NCBI GenBank assembly: GCA_964609675.1
Contig: CAZSRX010000011.1
Location: 26,452 to 90,451 of the forward strand
Origin: CAZSRX01 sp964609675 [NCBI: uncultured Bacteroidota bacterium]
GTDB taxonomy: Bacteria; CLD3; SB21
Direction: 5' to 3'
DNA length: 64,000 bases
Below, in pieces: positions 28,615 through 39,100 of this stretch (its first letter is position 1; the number at the start of each line of letters is the position of its first letter). Both the position numbers and the translations under genes were made by a program. The notes below the pieces were generated by a model. That model searched no databases, was not told where the DNA came from, and saw nothing but the letters and a program-made list of their open reading frames with translations.

Positions 28615-28695
28615 GTTTCTTTATTATGTTTTCAACAAAGGCTCAAAAACATTTAACTGAATTACAATAAAAAACATTTTAACCGGAGATGGCAT

Positions 28696-28911
28696 ATGCT
28701 TGACAAGATTTTACGGCGGCTTTTACCGCAGGGTATCGGTTTAGCACTTATGGTCTTGGGCTGGTATATCAGCATTGTCAATGTGGGTCTGGATAAATTT
28801 TCCTCGCCGACGATCTTTACAAAAGCATCGGCGTTCGGATTATTGCTGATTCTCATCGGCGCTTATTTACCGCAGGTCTGGATTCTGATCCTGAACCGGC
28901 TGAAGAAGTAA
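28696..28911 (+). CDS. Small two-span membrane protein, unknown
   Basis: This 71-residue protein has a GGAG ribosome site 10 nt before the ATG. An amphipathic basic start (MLDKILRRLLPQ) is followed by two hydrophobic helices (about 13-29 and 46-66) joined by a loop, and a basic end (NRLKK). It matches no family I recognise. It stands alone between the tRNA terminator and the gene-free stretch. Confidence 0.6.
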   Translation: MLDKILRRLLPQGIGLALMVLGWYISIVNVGLDKFSSPTIFTKASAFGLLLILIGAYLPQVWILILNRLKK

Positions 28912-29869
28912 CCGTATCTGTTCTTAATGCAATGCCACACCGCCTCCATGTCTTGAGGGTTATGCATTATGGGTGGAAATGAATAAATATCCTGGAGTGA
29001 CATACCACTTTACATACCATTTAAAGACCTCAGCGCCTGTTAATTGCTTTTAATAATAATGTATTTCCTTTCATTTTTTTCTGAATAATTTTAAAGCGGC
29101 CACAGCAATCAATTTATTCAAGATTGTTTTATTGGTTTTCTAACGTGGTCATCTATATTATTTTTCAATATCATCAAATTTCAAAGAAAATTCATATCTC
29201 TAAATTGGACCATAAGATTTAATCGCAGAGACCGTGGAGTGTACAGAGAGGGTCGTAGAGAATTGTTAGAATATTTTCTGCTTTGTTGATAGGAAGCGGA
29301 CCTGTATTATCTAAAAATGCATTTACTAATTGAACAAACATGAAAATAAACTTACTAAATAATACGCTCTGAAAGCTGGAATTAACAACCACCTTTATTT
29401 TTATTGCGCATCTGCAGCCGGAAACGCTGCAGAATACGGTGAATTAGCTGACGCTATGATATATTCCAATAGATAGATAATGACCATTTAATACTCATAT
29501 AAATAAAGACACCTATTGCCACTTCAAAATTGGAGCTTTATTATTTCACAATTTTCCATTATCTTCGAAGAAAGGATTACGCCTTTTTTAAAATGACAAA
29601 CCGCTCATTTACACAAAATTATTTACAGACTCATTTTTCATATTTACACAAATATTTTCATTTGTAAATTACCAAAACGCCATGAGCGAACGCCTAACCG
29701 CCTGTTAGGCGATGTGCGACAACCCTAAAAGCAACCACCTAAACTAATACCGCCTTATATTATTAATATATCAGTAATGATAGGTGTAATTCCGATTTTA
29801 AATAATACTCCATTAGTCTTAGGCTGATGACGATATCCAATAACATAGTCCTAAGTAATAAAAATAATT
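28912..29869. other. Gene-free AT-rich stretch at the edge of the island
   Basis: I find no credible coding frame on either strand in these 958 bp. Two structured elements stand out. One is a run of degenerate GCAGAG/GTAGAG units at about 29223-29262, like the GCAGAGA repeats seen between genes in many bacteria. The other is a palindrome, CGCCTAAC (29691-29698) against GTTAGGCG (29704-29711). The segment marks the boundary between host-like sequence and the AT-rich accessory island and may hold remains of an insertion event. Confidence 0.5.
29691..29711. repeat. attC-like core-site palindrome (weak)
   Basis: GCCTAAC fits the integron inverse core site RYYYAAC and GTTAGGC fits the core site GTTRRRY, in the correct order. 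Only five bases separate them, while true attC sites span at least about 55 bp. It is therefore either a remnant with the middle deleted or a chance palindrome. No integrase is in the window. Confidence 0.25.
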
Positions 29870-31579
29870 CTATAGTTTATTAATAAGAGCCTTTTTTTCA
29901 ATATTAGCAATCATTAATTTCCCAGAATCGATATAACTATTTAAATATAATTTTAATCTTTCAAGTTCTTCATATTTTAAACCCATAAGAATATGGCTAA
30001 GAAATTGATCCCTGATTACTCTCATAATATTCTCATTCTTATCAGATATTAATGGCATTACTTCTTTATGAAGATTGTTTCTAATCTCTTTTTTAAAATT
30101 TATCATTTTATCGATAAAAGATGATATCATTTCCTTCTTATGTTTCTCTTTTTTAAACAGACTAATCACAAACCCAGTTATAGCGCCTGCTATAGCTAAT
30201 GGTGGTACAAATGCTGCTAATGCGCCGCCTAAACCGATAACTGCAGAGTAAGGACCAAACCAGGCGACCCAAGCAGCTAAACCGGCTCCAAAAGCACTTG
30301 ATATTGCGGCTGTTTTAATTATGTCATTTGAAAATTGATTTTGTAAATGTTGTTCATAAAATGCATTCAAAAGAGAATTATTTAACTTTGCCAATTCTTC
30401 CAGATCATTTTTATAACTAGAAATCAATTCTTCAGTTACCTTTTGCCATTCATTCTGAATGATCAAATTGATTTTTTCGGACATTTTACCCCACCATATT
30501 TGTATTTTATTTTCGTTTATTATTCGTTGAATTTTTTCTTCTATTTTTTTATCACCATCATTCATAGAATGAATAATTTCCTGCGTTTCTTCTTGAAATA
30601 ACTCATTTTCAATGCCATCATCAATTGCCGATTCTATCTTTAAATTAATCATATCCTTTTTTAGGATTAATTGAGATACATGTTTATTGATATTCTCGAT
30701 GTTAGCATTTAGATCATTAAGTATTAAATTATGAACCAATAAATTTTCATTGATTAAAAATTTAGTCGAGTTGAAAATACTATTATTATGAACGACCTCA
30801 ACTTTATTATGAATTTCTTGAATAAGATAATCTAAGAGTTCGTTTATTCCTGTATTATTCTTACAACTAGTAATAAAAATTTTATTTAAATAAATACCAA
30901 GCTTGCGATTAAGATATTCGAACAATCGATTAGAATCGGATTCAACTTCATCGAATCTATTAATAACGCCAATGATCGGTTTACCGTAATGGGCTATTGT
31001 TTTAATTCCTTCATTAACATCTACCTGGCCTAAATTATTTGCATTGAAGATCCATAATACAACATCAGATTGCTGAATAAATTTTTTGGTTCTTTCTTCA
31101 TTATCCTTGGTAATTGTCATTAAACCAGGTGTATCTATTAAATGGAGTTTTCTAAGGGGCGATTCGGGTAAGCCAATCATAACATAAATATTATCGCTTG
31201 GACTGGCTGCGTTAAGGATATGGTTTAGTTTATCAAAGGAATCGATATTTTTCTTTTCATTGTTGATTGTTGCACTGATGATTTTGTTGTTTGCGTAAAA
31301 AATATCAATAAAATAGGAAGTTGTTTCTAATACTCCAACCGGGGATATTTCTTGTCCTATTATAGTGTTGATAAGACTCGATTTGCCTGATTTGATTTCT
31401 CCCATCAATACTAAATTCAATGGTCGGTAAAATTTATTTCTTATTACGTCGGAATCATTTAATGAATTAGAAATTTGTTTGAATTGTACGCTGAATATAT
31501 TCTGCATGTTTTTATTCTGTAATACAGGACTTGTTAACAAAAAATTCTTTACTTCATCGATTTGAGATAATTCTATCAT
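29870..31579 (-). CDS. Dynamin-like GTPase 2 of a tandem pair
   Basis: A large GTPase of about 569 residues. G1 GEIKSGKSS and G2 TTS come early (residues about 60-88), G3 is DTPG (about 149-152), G4 NRFD (about 207-210), and SCK sits in the G5 place. A long helical region follows, then a Gly/Ala-rich hydrophobic hairpin (about residues 422-475, FGAGLAAWVAWFGPYSAVIGLGG and onward) suited to membrane insertion, and a basic helical tail. This is the layout of bacterial dynamin-like proteins. I choose the ATG at 31579 (GGAG 8 nt upstream) over one five codons earlier; either way it overlaps the end of the first GTPase, implying translational coupling. Membrane remodelling, perhaps in defence, is inferred. 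Confidence 0.85.
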   Translation of the reverse strand: MIELSQIDEVKNFLLTSPVLQNKNMQNIFSVQFKQISNSLNDSDVIRNKFYRPLNLVLMGEIKSGKSSLINTIIGQEISPVGVLETTSYFIDIFYANNKIISATINNEKKNIDSFDKLNHILNAASPSDNIYVMIGLPESPLRKLHLIDTPGLMTITKDNEERTKKFIQQSDVVLWIFNANNLGQVDVNEGIKTIAHYGKPIIGVINRFDEVESDSNRLFEYLNRKLGIYLNKIFITSCKNNTGINELLDYLIQEIHNKVEVVHNNSIFNSTKFLINENLLVHNLILNDLNANIENINKHVSQLILKKDMINLKIESAIDDGIENELFQEETQEIIHSMNDGDKKIEEKIQRIINENKIQIWWGKMSEKINLIIQNEWQKVTEELISSYKNDLEELAKLNNSLLNAFYEQHLQNQFSNDIIKTAAISSAFGAGLAAWVAWFGPYSAVIGLGGALAAFVPPLAIAGAITGFVISLFKKEKHKKEMISSFIDKMINFKKEIRNNLHKEVMPLISDKNENIMRVIRDQFLSHILMGLKYEELERLKLYLNSYIDSGKLMIANIEKKALINKL

Positions 31580-33557
31580 AATTGATTCTCCCATTTATTA
31601 AATCAGATATTTGAATATTTGGTATAGGCTTCGAACACTCATTTGTCATGTTTTCAAAGTCATTTTTAAAATCATATAAATATTTACTATTAAAATGGAT
31701 ATCTGTAAAACTATTTTCTCTGATATTATTAATAGACACTATCACTTGTCGTACAGAATTATCGATATTGTCTATAATTTTTCTTTCAACTTCATTAACC
31801 GTCTTCACTAAATGTCCATTTAAATCGTTAATCACACCGGGCAGCTTAAATTGTTTTACAATCCATTTAACAAAACCAAACATGCTTAAAACACCCATCG
31901 CTATAGCTCCAATGGGCCCAAACATTAGTCCTAATGCAATAATGGAGCCAATACCAACTGTAACAGTGGCATTTGATGTACTAATCCGTTGTTGATCAAT
32001 TGATGATGAATGTTGAAACATATTTGATTGGATCAAATTATGATATATTTTATCAATATATTTAAATTCTGAGAATTTAGAAGCTCTTGCCATATTCTCG
32101 TGAAAGGATTGAACAATATTTTTGAATTTTTCTTCATATTCATATAATTCTTTTTCTAATGATTTTTGCATAAAAATATCATTTTTAATATAGTTTTCGA
32201 CCTGAGTTTTTTGATTTTCCTCAAAGTCGAATAATCTGTCAGCTTTGTTCTCGATATTATTCTGAACTCTTTTCTGATAGTTTTTTAGGATTGTAGATAA
32301 CTTTGATTTTTCGCTTTTTAATAATGACATGGATTGATTATCTAATTCATTAATTAATTTGATTCTTTCTTTATCATCATTGTTGAGCCTTAAAAGATAT
32401 TTTTCGATTTCATCTTTTATACTCATATTGTAGCCAATAATACCGTGTTGTTTGCTGTTACACTGTAGAGAAGCCGCGTTATTATAAAAATTATTATTAA
32501 TTGATTTTATCAAGTCTGGGAAATAGCTACTTTTAATCATTTCTTGATCATTACTTTCTAATCCGATTAACGCTTTTTTAGCTGAAAAAGGTATTATTTC
32601 CCTAAAGTAACTACCAAATATTTTTTCGGCCTCTTTTAAAACGATTTCAATATTATTTGTTGATGATGATGAAATAAGATCTATTCGATTTAATACACCA
32701 ATCATATTATTGTTCTGAGTGCCAACCTTCTCTATTGCTGATTCAAGTTCCGTTAATAATTCATTTGACTTATTCGATGTAATTTTGGTTGCATCTAACA
32801 TCCACAATACGCCGTCAGCCTTATGGTAATAGGATCGTAAATCTTGTTTGGTTTTTTCATCACCATATTCTTGCCATAAGCCAGGAGTATCTACAATTTC
32901 AAATTTTGATAAAAAATCATTTTTTTTACATGGCCATTTAACTTCAGTGATTTTTGATTTATAGAGCATTCTAGTGTTTAAGAACAACTTGAGTTCTTCT
33001 TTTTCTACCAAAGATGATAAATGGGTAGATTTGTTCTTGTATTCTTTATCGATTTGTTTTTCTGATTCAGCTCGTTTTTCTTCTTCTTCCTTAATTAAAT
33101 TAATGGCTACTTGTTTCTTAAAAGTATCTTTTGATCCGTCTACATATTTGACTATTACATTTTCATTACAATCGTTACCATAAAAAACATCAATTTTCCA
33201 TGTTTTAGGAAGCACGTCCATTTCTGCAACACGCCCACCGACTAAAGAATTGATTAATGTGGATTTGCCATATTTTCCCATTCCAACAACAAAAATTGTA
33301 AATGATTTTTGTAAATCTTCTTTGAGTTCAGAATATTCTTTTATATAAAATTGTAACTTATCCAAGGTATCCCTAATAATGGTTGAACCACTTGCATTAA
33401 TTCTTCGTTTTAAATTAATCAGATTTGTTGATAGATAATTCGATTGGTGATTTATCAATCTTTGCAATAAAATGCGTTTATTATTATAATTTTGTACTGT
33501 CAATTTTCCATAAAAACTGACAATATCATCAATGATCGGTAAATGTGATGATTCCAT
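31554..33557 (-). CDS. Dynamin-like GTPase 1 of a tandem pair
   Basis: A protein of 667 residues. Helical N-terminus (1-80), then G1 GMGKYGKST (92-100), G3 DTPG (223-226), G4 NRID (290-293) and SAKK (325-328) in the G5 place. Between G1 and G3 is an unusually long charged insert (about 140-205). Residues 380-520 are coiled-coil-like, a Gly-rich hydrophobic hairpin sits at about 531-565, and a helical tail follows. Its ATG is 2 nt after the stop of the coiled-coil gene, and its end overlaps GTPase 2, so the three genes form one translation unit. Two unlike dynamins acting together recall LeoA/LeoBC and paired cyanobacterial or Campylobacter dynamin-like proteins. Strongly AT-rich. Confidence 0.85.
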   Translation of the reverse strand: MESSHLPIIDDIVSFYGKLTVQNYNNKRILLQRLINHQSNYLSTNLINLKRRINASGSTIIRDTLDKLQFYIKEYSELKEDLQKSFTIFVVGMGKYGKSTLINSLVGGRVAEMDVLPKTWKIDVFYGNDCNENVIVKYVDGSKDTFKKQVAINLIKEEEEKRAESEKQIDKEYKNKSTHLSSLVEKEELKLFLNTRMLYKSKITEVKWPCKKNDFLSKFEIVDTPGLWQEYGDEKTKQDLRSYYHKADGVLWMLDATKITSNKSNELLTELESAIEKVGTQNNNMIGVLNRIDLISSSSTNNIEIVLKEAEKIFGSYFREIIPFSAKKALIGLESNDQEMIKSSYFPDLIKSINNNFYNNAASLQCNSKQHGIIGYNMSIKDEIEKYLLRLNNDDKERIKLINELDNQSMSLLKSEKSKLSTILKNYQKRVQNNIENKADRLFDFEENQKTQVENYIKNDIFMQKSLEKELYEYEEKFKNIVQSFHENMARASKFSEFKYIDKIYHNLIQSNMFQHSSSIDQQRISTSNATVTVGIGSIIALGLMFGPIGAIAMGVLSMFGFVKWIVKQFKLPGVINDLNGHLVKTVNEVERKIIDNIDNSVRQVIVSINNIRENSFTDIHFNSKYLYDFKNDFENMTNECSKPIPNIQISDLINGRINYDRIISNR

Positions 33558-33559
33558 AT

Positions 33560-34351
33560 TTAGTTCTTACTTAAAAAGAAAGTTAAAAGATTAATTCCAA
33601 GAGATATGAAAATAATTATTGAAGTATAAATCAACATTCTTTTATTTTGTATATCAATTTGAATTTTATGACTGTAATTAAAATTGTTAATTATTTGTAA
33701 TTCCGATAGTATGCTCTGATTCATCATTTTTATTTCATTTTGAATTTTATTATCTAGTTTATTAAGCAGGGATTCATTTTCATTCTGTGTTTTTTTTATT
33801 CTATCAGCAATATCGATATGAACATTATTTAAGTTACCGATATTTATTCCTTGATTAGTATCAATCAATTTGATCATCTCTTTTTTTGTATCATTAATCA
33901 TATCAAATAAGGATATACTGTTTTTGTCAATTCTTTTATACAAATCATCTTTGAATGATTTAATAAAAGATGTCATTTCATGGTTTACTTCTTTATTCGA
34001 CTCAGAAACTTCATTCAATGAATTAATTTTCTCTACTAACTCAGAGGAATTCGTTATAGTATTCAGTTTGATAATAAGTTGATTTAATGAATTTATTTTT
34101 TCTTGAACATTTGCCAGCAAATCATTTCGCTCCTTCTTAGCGTCCATTATTATAGATTCTATTTCAGGCTTAAAATTATTAAAAGCAGATGAGGTTTTCT
34201 TAATATCATCACAAGCAGTTTTAATTTCTTTGTTCGCATTAGTTAAATATTTTTCAATAGTGGGTTGCACGGTATCACTTATTAAGTGATTACTAACATT
34301 GTATAATAACTCTGAAAATTCTTTTTTGAGATTATCATCATTATTTTTCAT
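33560..34351 (-). CDS. Coiled-coil protein with C-terminal membrane anchor
   Basis: A protein of 263 residues. Almost all of it is predicted coiled coil with Asn/Lys/Glu-rich heptads (for example VQEKINSLNQLIIKLNTI and IQNEIKMMNQSILSELQII). A single hydrophobic span near the C-terminus (about 238-258, TSIIIFISLGINLLTFFL) makes it tail-anchored. GGAG lies 7 nt before the ATG. It has no family I recognise. Its 2-nt spacing to the first dynamin-like gene suggests a membrane-bound scaffold or recruiter for the GTPases. Confidence 0.65.
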   Translation of the reverse strand: MKNNDDNLKKEFSELLYNVSNHLISDTVQPTIEKYLTNANKEIKTACDDIKKTSSAFNNFKPEIESIIMDAKKERNDLLANVQEKINSLNQLIIKLNTITNSSELVEKINSLNEVSESNKEVNHEMTSFIKSFKDDLYKRIDKNSISLFDMINDTKKEMIKLIDTNQGINIGNLNNVHIDIADRIKKTQNENESLLNKLDNKIQNEIKMMNQSILSELQIINNFNYSHKIQIDIQNKRMLIYTSIIIFISLGINLLTFFLSKN

Positions 34352-34478
34352 TTTTTTCTCCAGTGTAATGGTTCATAGGAAAATGGAATTTTGAATGCAT
34401 TAATTATGGTGTAATTTAAGCAACTTTTTTCTTTTCTGCACGTTCTTTTTTTGCTTTTTCTAATTTAGTATTTCTTTC

Positions 34479-35803
34479 CACTACTGTCCCAACGTTGGAA
34501 CATGAAAACGCTCTAACATGTTGAAAATAAGCATTTCTATGGACATTTCAAAATTTTTCGATTTGAAATCAAAACGGCCATTTAGCTATATTTTTGGGGT
34601 AACCCTCAAGGAGATAGCTAATGAACGAAGGAAAAACCGTTTTTTCTCAGATTATGGATTATCTGCCGCTGTACGAATTCCAGAAATGTGTAAACCGCTA
34701 CAAAGGAAATCACAAGATCAAACGTTTTACCTGTCTGGATCAATTTTACTGTATGGCATTTGCCCAGCTTACCTACCGGGAAAGTTTAAGAGATATCGAA
34801 ACCTGTTTACGAGCTTCCCAGCACAAGCTGTATCATATGGGTATTCGCAGCCGGATTTCACGAAACACATTAGCCAATGCCAATCGGATACGGAACTGGA
34901 GAATCTATGCTGATTTTGCTCAAACACTCATTACAACCGCCCGTCAGTTATATGCCCAAGAAAATTTTGGTGTGCAACTGGAACAAACGGTCTATGCGTT
35001 GGATTCAACCATTATTGATTTGTGTCTGTCGCTTTTTCCGTGGGCAAAATTCCGAAAACGCAAAGGCGCCATCAAATTGCATACACTATTGGACATGCGA
35101 GGCAACATTCCTACGGCTGTTGTCATCACGCATGGAAAGGTTCACGACGTGAATATGCTCGATTCCATGCCGATAGATACCGGCGCCATTTACATTATGG
35201 ATCGCGGTTATATAGACTACAAACGTCTGTACCGTATTCAACAAGCCTCGGCATTCTTTGTTACACGGACAAAAAGTAATTTTGATTTCAAACGATCTTT
35301 TTCAAATCCTGTTGATAAAACAACCGGCGTGCTTTGTGATCAAATCATAACTCTGAATGGGTTTTATCCACAAAAAGATTTTCCTGAAAAGTTACGTCGC
35401 ATCCGTTATCGAGATGCGGATACGAACAAAACGCTTGTTTTTATGACGAACAATTTTACATTGCCGGCTCTTACGATTGCTCAGTTATATCATTGTCGTT
35501 GGAAAGTCGAATTGTTCTTTAAATGGATTAAACAGCATTTACGAATCAAGGCGTTTTATGGTAATAATGAAAATGCAGTTAAAACGCAGGTTTGGATAGC
35601 CATTGCGGTTTATGTCCTTGTGGCCATCATCAAGAAATGATTGAAATTGAAACATAGTCTTTACACGATTTTGCAGATTTTAAGCATTTCGCTTTTCGAT
35701 AAAACCCAAGTCCAGCAAGCGTTTACAGACAATATTGACAAAATGAAAAAAGATGGCGCTTGTAACCAATTAAATTTATTCAACTAACGTTGGGACAGTA
35801 GTG
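34479..35803 (+). mobile_element. IS4-type insertion sequence
   Basis: An element of 1325 bp bounded by perfect 18-bp inverted repeats, CACTACTGTCCCAACGTT at 34479-34496 and its complement at 35786-35803. It encodes one DDE transposase. No target duplication is visible: the flanks are CTTTC on the left and ATTGAG on the right. It sits inside a small gene of the island on the strand opposite to that gene. The lack of a target repeat could mean recombination between two copies, or an unusual insertion event. Confidence 0.88.
34621..35787 (+). pseudogene. IS4-family transposase with in-frame TGA
   Basis: The frame from the ATG at 34621 gives 339 codons and then TGA at 35638-35640. It continues in the same frame for 48 more codons (LKLKHSLYTILQILSISLF and on to NQLNLFN) to a TAA at 35785-35787 just inside the right end. 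The C-terminal part is conserved in IS4 relatives, where the stop position is normally Arg, so CGA to TGA is the likely change. DDE residues are present: ALDSTIIDLC, IYIMDRGYIDY and the YHCRWKVELFFKWIKQ (YREK-type) block with the catalytic Glu. A GGAG site lies near the start. Loss of the end may disable or weaken transposition. Confidence 0.85.
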
Positions 35804-36168
35804 ATTGAGATTATAAAACACTTTTTCATGAAATACATCATGATTTATCAAATATTCAATCTCCTTAATATACTCTTTTTCTAATTCAAGATTTAAAATA
35901 GTTTCACTCCATTTATGTCGAATTCTTAAAGTGTCACTATTAGCCTTAATGAATGGCGTTTCCGGTGTCAAACCATCGCCGGATGTACCTTCAACCCGAT
36001 CTTGATCTTGATGTAAAAACTTTCTATTCAATTCCTGGATCTCTTCGATTTTGGCATAGGCCTGATCAAAGGTCATTTCTTCTTTGCCTTAAAACGATAG
36101 CAAAATCTGTCCGTTATCGGTTTTTCGCCAGGTTCTAAAAATTACATTTGAAAAGATTTCCATATCTG

Positions 36169-39100
36169 TTACACACTCTTCGCCTTATTCAGCCGATTCT
36201 GTACCAATTCGCAGACGGCGTAATACACTTCCTTGCGTTCCGCGGCCGTGAGACCAAGCGCGTCGAATATGATATCATCCAAGGCTTTGCGATCTAGTAA
36301 AGGATTGGGCTCCTGTTCACGAATAGGTATGCTGGGGTCAAAACCTAGTTCGGTGAAGATAGATTTGATTTCTCTTTTAAAGATATTATTTACTTTTGAT
36401 AAATTGATTTTTATTAAAGATGGATTAACCAAGTGTAATCTCTCTAATTCTCGCTCATAAATATTAAGAGCTCCGAGACCTTCAGCTACACCTTCAGTTT
36501 CCCAAAATAAAATCTGAATAGACGAATTCAATAATAGTGCAGAATTTTGTACTAATTTATCGTTCTTAAGCACTATTTTATAAAATCTCTTAAATAATAT
36601 TTTCCCTTTGTTATAGTTTACAATAAACCTTTCATTAAATGTTCTCCCTACCACAAGATCAGGTATCAGCCTTGAGTTGCCATTTGGGTTTACGCCATCA
36701 AGAACAACATTATTGTCAGTATCTAAAATTAGTATTTTATTGATGGATTGGGAAGATAAAACTATTTTTACTTTTGAAAAATGTGGCTTAACATTATTAT
36801 CGTGAATATATCCATGGATCTCCGCAATATCTCCTAGTCGCACCAGCTTGTCTTTTCCTTTTTCCAGTATCGTAAAAAAAATATCCGGCGCTCTTAGATA
36901 TTTACCGCCCCATTTATCGCCTTCGTAACTGGTCTCACCGGTATCTTCATCTATTTCCAATCCGTTTTGCCATAAATCTTTTTGTTTGATGGGGTATACC
37001 CGGTAATCGTCATTGGAAACTATAGAATCGGTTTTATATAGATTCTGAAGATTTTGAGACGTCGCCGATTCTTCAAATGATTTTCTGAAATTGACAAACC
37101 TCGCTATGTGATCGGCCGTTATTTCTATGCGTTCTGTTTTTTTCTTTTTATCCGTAACCGTCGTCGAAACGGATTTGTCTTTAATGAACACGTTAATCGT
37201 TGTATTGACGTCCGCTTTCTCGAATGAGCGTTTCGCGCTGTCGAAAACCGATTTGACGCGCGTATTCCGCAATAAAAATTCCTGCAATCCCTTGCCATAG
37301 CCGACGTCAAGCCATGAATTTGAACAGATAAAGCATAACACGCCCTTATCTTTTAGTAAATTCACGCCACGCAGATAAAAATAAACATATAAATCACTTT
37401 GTTTATTGATTTTCAAATCTTGATCGGCATATAATTCTTCATAGGCTTTGACTAAATCATCTTTTGTTATTCCCATTTTGAAATTATCGAACAGTTCATT
37501 GATTTTTTCCTGCCTTAAATACGGCGGATTGGCGATGATAATGTCGAAACCCTGTTGCTGACGGGAAAATATTTCTGCGAAATGGATTTGCCATAATATA
37601 TGATTAATTTCTTCCGCGTGTTTTTTCTGAAGAGAAAATCCAATTGCCTTAGCCAGATTATCTTCAATATCCGCGATCTGTTTACGAAGATCGTCCTTCG
37701 ATTGGCATAACATTTCCGGACGCTCTTTGCGGACTTGCTCAAAATTAAAATATGTATCTTTTAACGCTTTCAATTCTTTTACATGGTCATCATAAAACGC
37801 ATCTAACGTCTCGATATTAAAATGTGTATCAAGATTCAGGATTTTACTCTCCCGGGTTTGCCTACGGGTGGTAACGGTCACTTTTCCGGGCGTGGCAACC
37901 AGACTGTCCCCGATGCGAAGTTTGAAATCGAGATTCGGCAAGGCCGGAATTTTATCAAGGTCATTCGGAGTATTCACCGGCTGATCAAAATCGACAACTA
38001 GCGACAACCAAAATCGCAATTTAGCTATTTCTACGGCGAACTGGTCAATATCCGCGCCATACAGATTGTTTTCAATAATGGTAAGTTTTAACTGATATTT
38101 ACTCGGAGCGCTGTTCAATTTACTTCCAAAAACCATCCCAAATGAGCCGGAAGAGAGTTTATCCGCTAGTTTCTCGTATATCCCAACCAATATCTGCATC
38201 ATCCTTACAGGATAAGCGCCGGAACCGATGGCCAGATCTAATATTTTAACATGATAAAGAATTTTATAAATCGTCAGCGCTTCTTCTTCGGATAATTTAT
38301 CCGAATTGGGAATGTCAATCAGCCTCGCGATGGCTTCCCGGTCTATATTCGTATGCTCTTCAAGATACGTCTTCAGGGATTCTTTGCACATTAATTCCAC
38401 TTCGACGGGATGCGTATAAAAAGCCCCCTGTCCGTGGCGTTCGGCGATGAGTTCTTCGTACGCATATCCCAATAGATCGGGATTCAGAGCGACCTCTACG
38501 TCAAACGGGGTGTTTTCCTGTATGGTAAAATTATACCGGTTTAAAAGGCGTTCAAAGATTATATCAAACAGCCGGTTATCTACTTTCACGGCTTTGTCGT
38601 TCCATGTTTTCGATTTTTCAAACAAACCGCCGTTGAGATACGGCACATGGCCTATCATGTCGCTTATCGCGTCCGTGAGTTCATAAGTTCCGGCAACGCT
38701 GATACGATTGAGTCCTTTGAAGAACAAATGATAGAAAAACTGATCCCATTGGTTCTGCTCGCCCCACCGCTGTCTCTGGCGGCTAAGATACTGATGCCGT
38801 TCGCTGATCGTGTCGGTTTCATTAACGAATAACCAACCTTTGCGCTCAAGAAATTTTAGAAACAGAAGACGGTTTATGATCAATTGTGTAAATGCGCGCT
38901 TTTCTTCCTCTAGAATGCCGGAAACAAATTGCTGAACCTCATTGAATACTTTTTTCAATTCGTCATAGAATTGATCGGTAACCGATTTGATTTCAAATGC
39001 TTTTGACCATTGCTGTAACCATGCGGTCGGAGCGATGCCCATCAAATCGGCTTCCGGCATACGGAGCGCCGTTAAATTGAATTCGCAGATGGTGCGTAAA

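Larger units (their letters stand above)
34416..36163 (-). pseudogene. Small gene downstream of the methylase, split by an IS and a stop codon
   Basis: An ATG at 36163, 5 nt after the methylase stop, opens MEIFSNVIFRTWRKTD and runs 24 codons to a TAA. The same frame then continues (GKEEMTFDQAYAKIEEIQ and on) to YNLN at 35804, where the IS right end begins. On the other side of the IS the frame resumes exactly as ERNTKLEKAKKERAEKKKVA and stops at 34416-34418. Without the IS the two parts join in frame without a lost or doubled base. The restored protein would be about 140 residues, charged and helical. Its function is unknown; by position it is an accessory of the restriction/helicase cluster. 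Confidence 0.65.

Noticed and set aside
29691-29711. A genuine attC site
   Set aside because: Spacer between core sites is only five bases and no integrase or cassette is present; kept only as a weak note.
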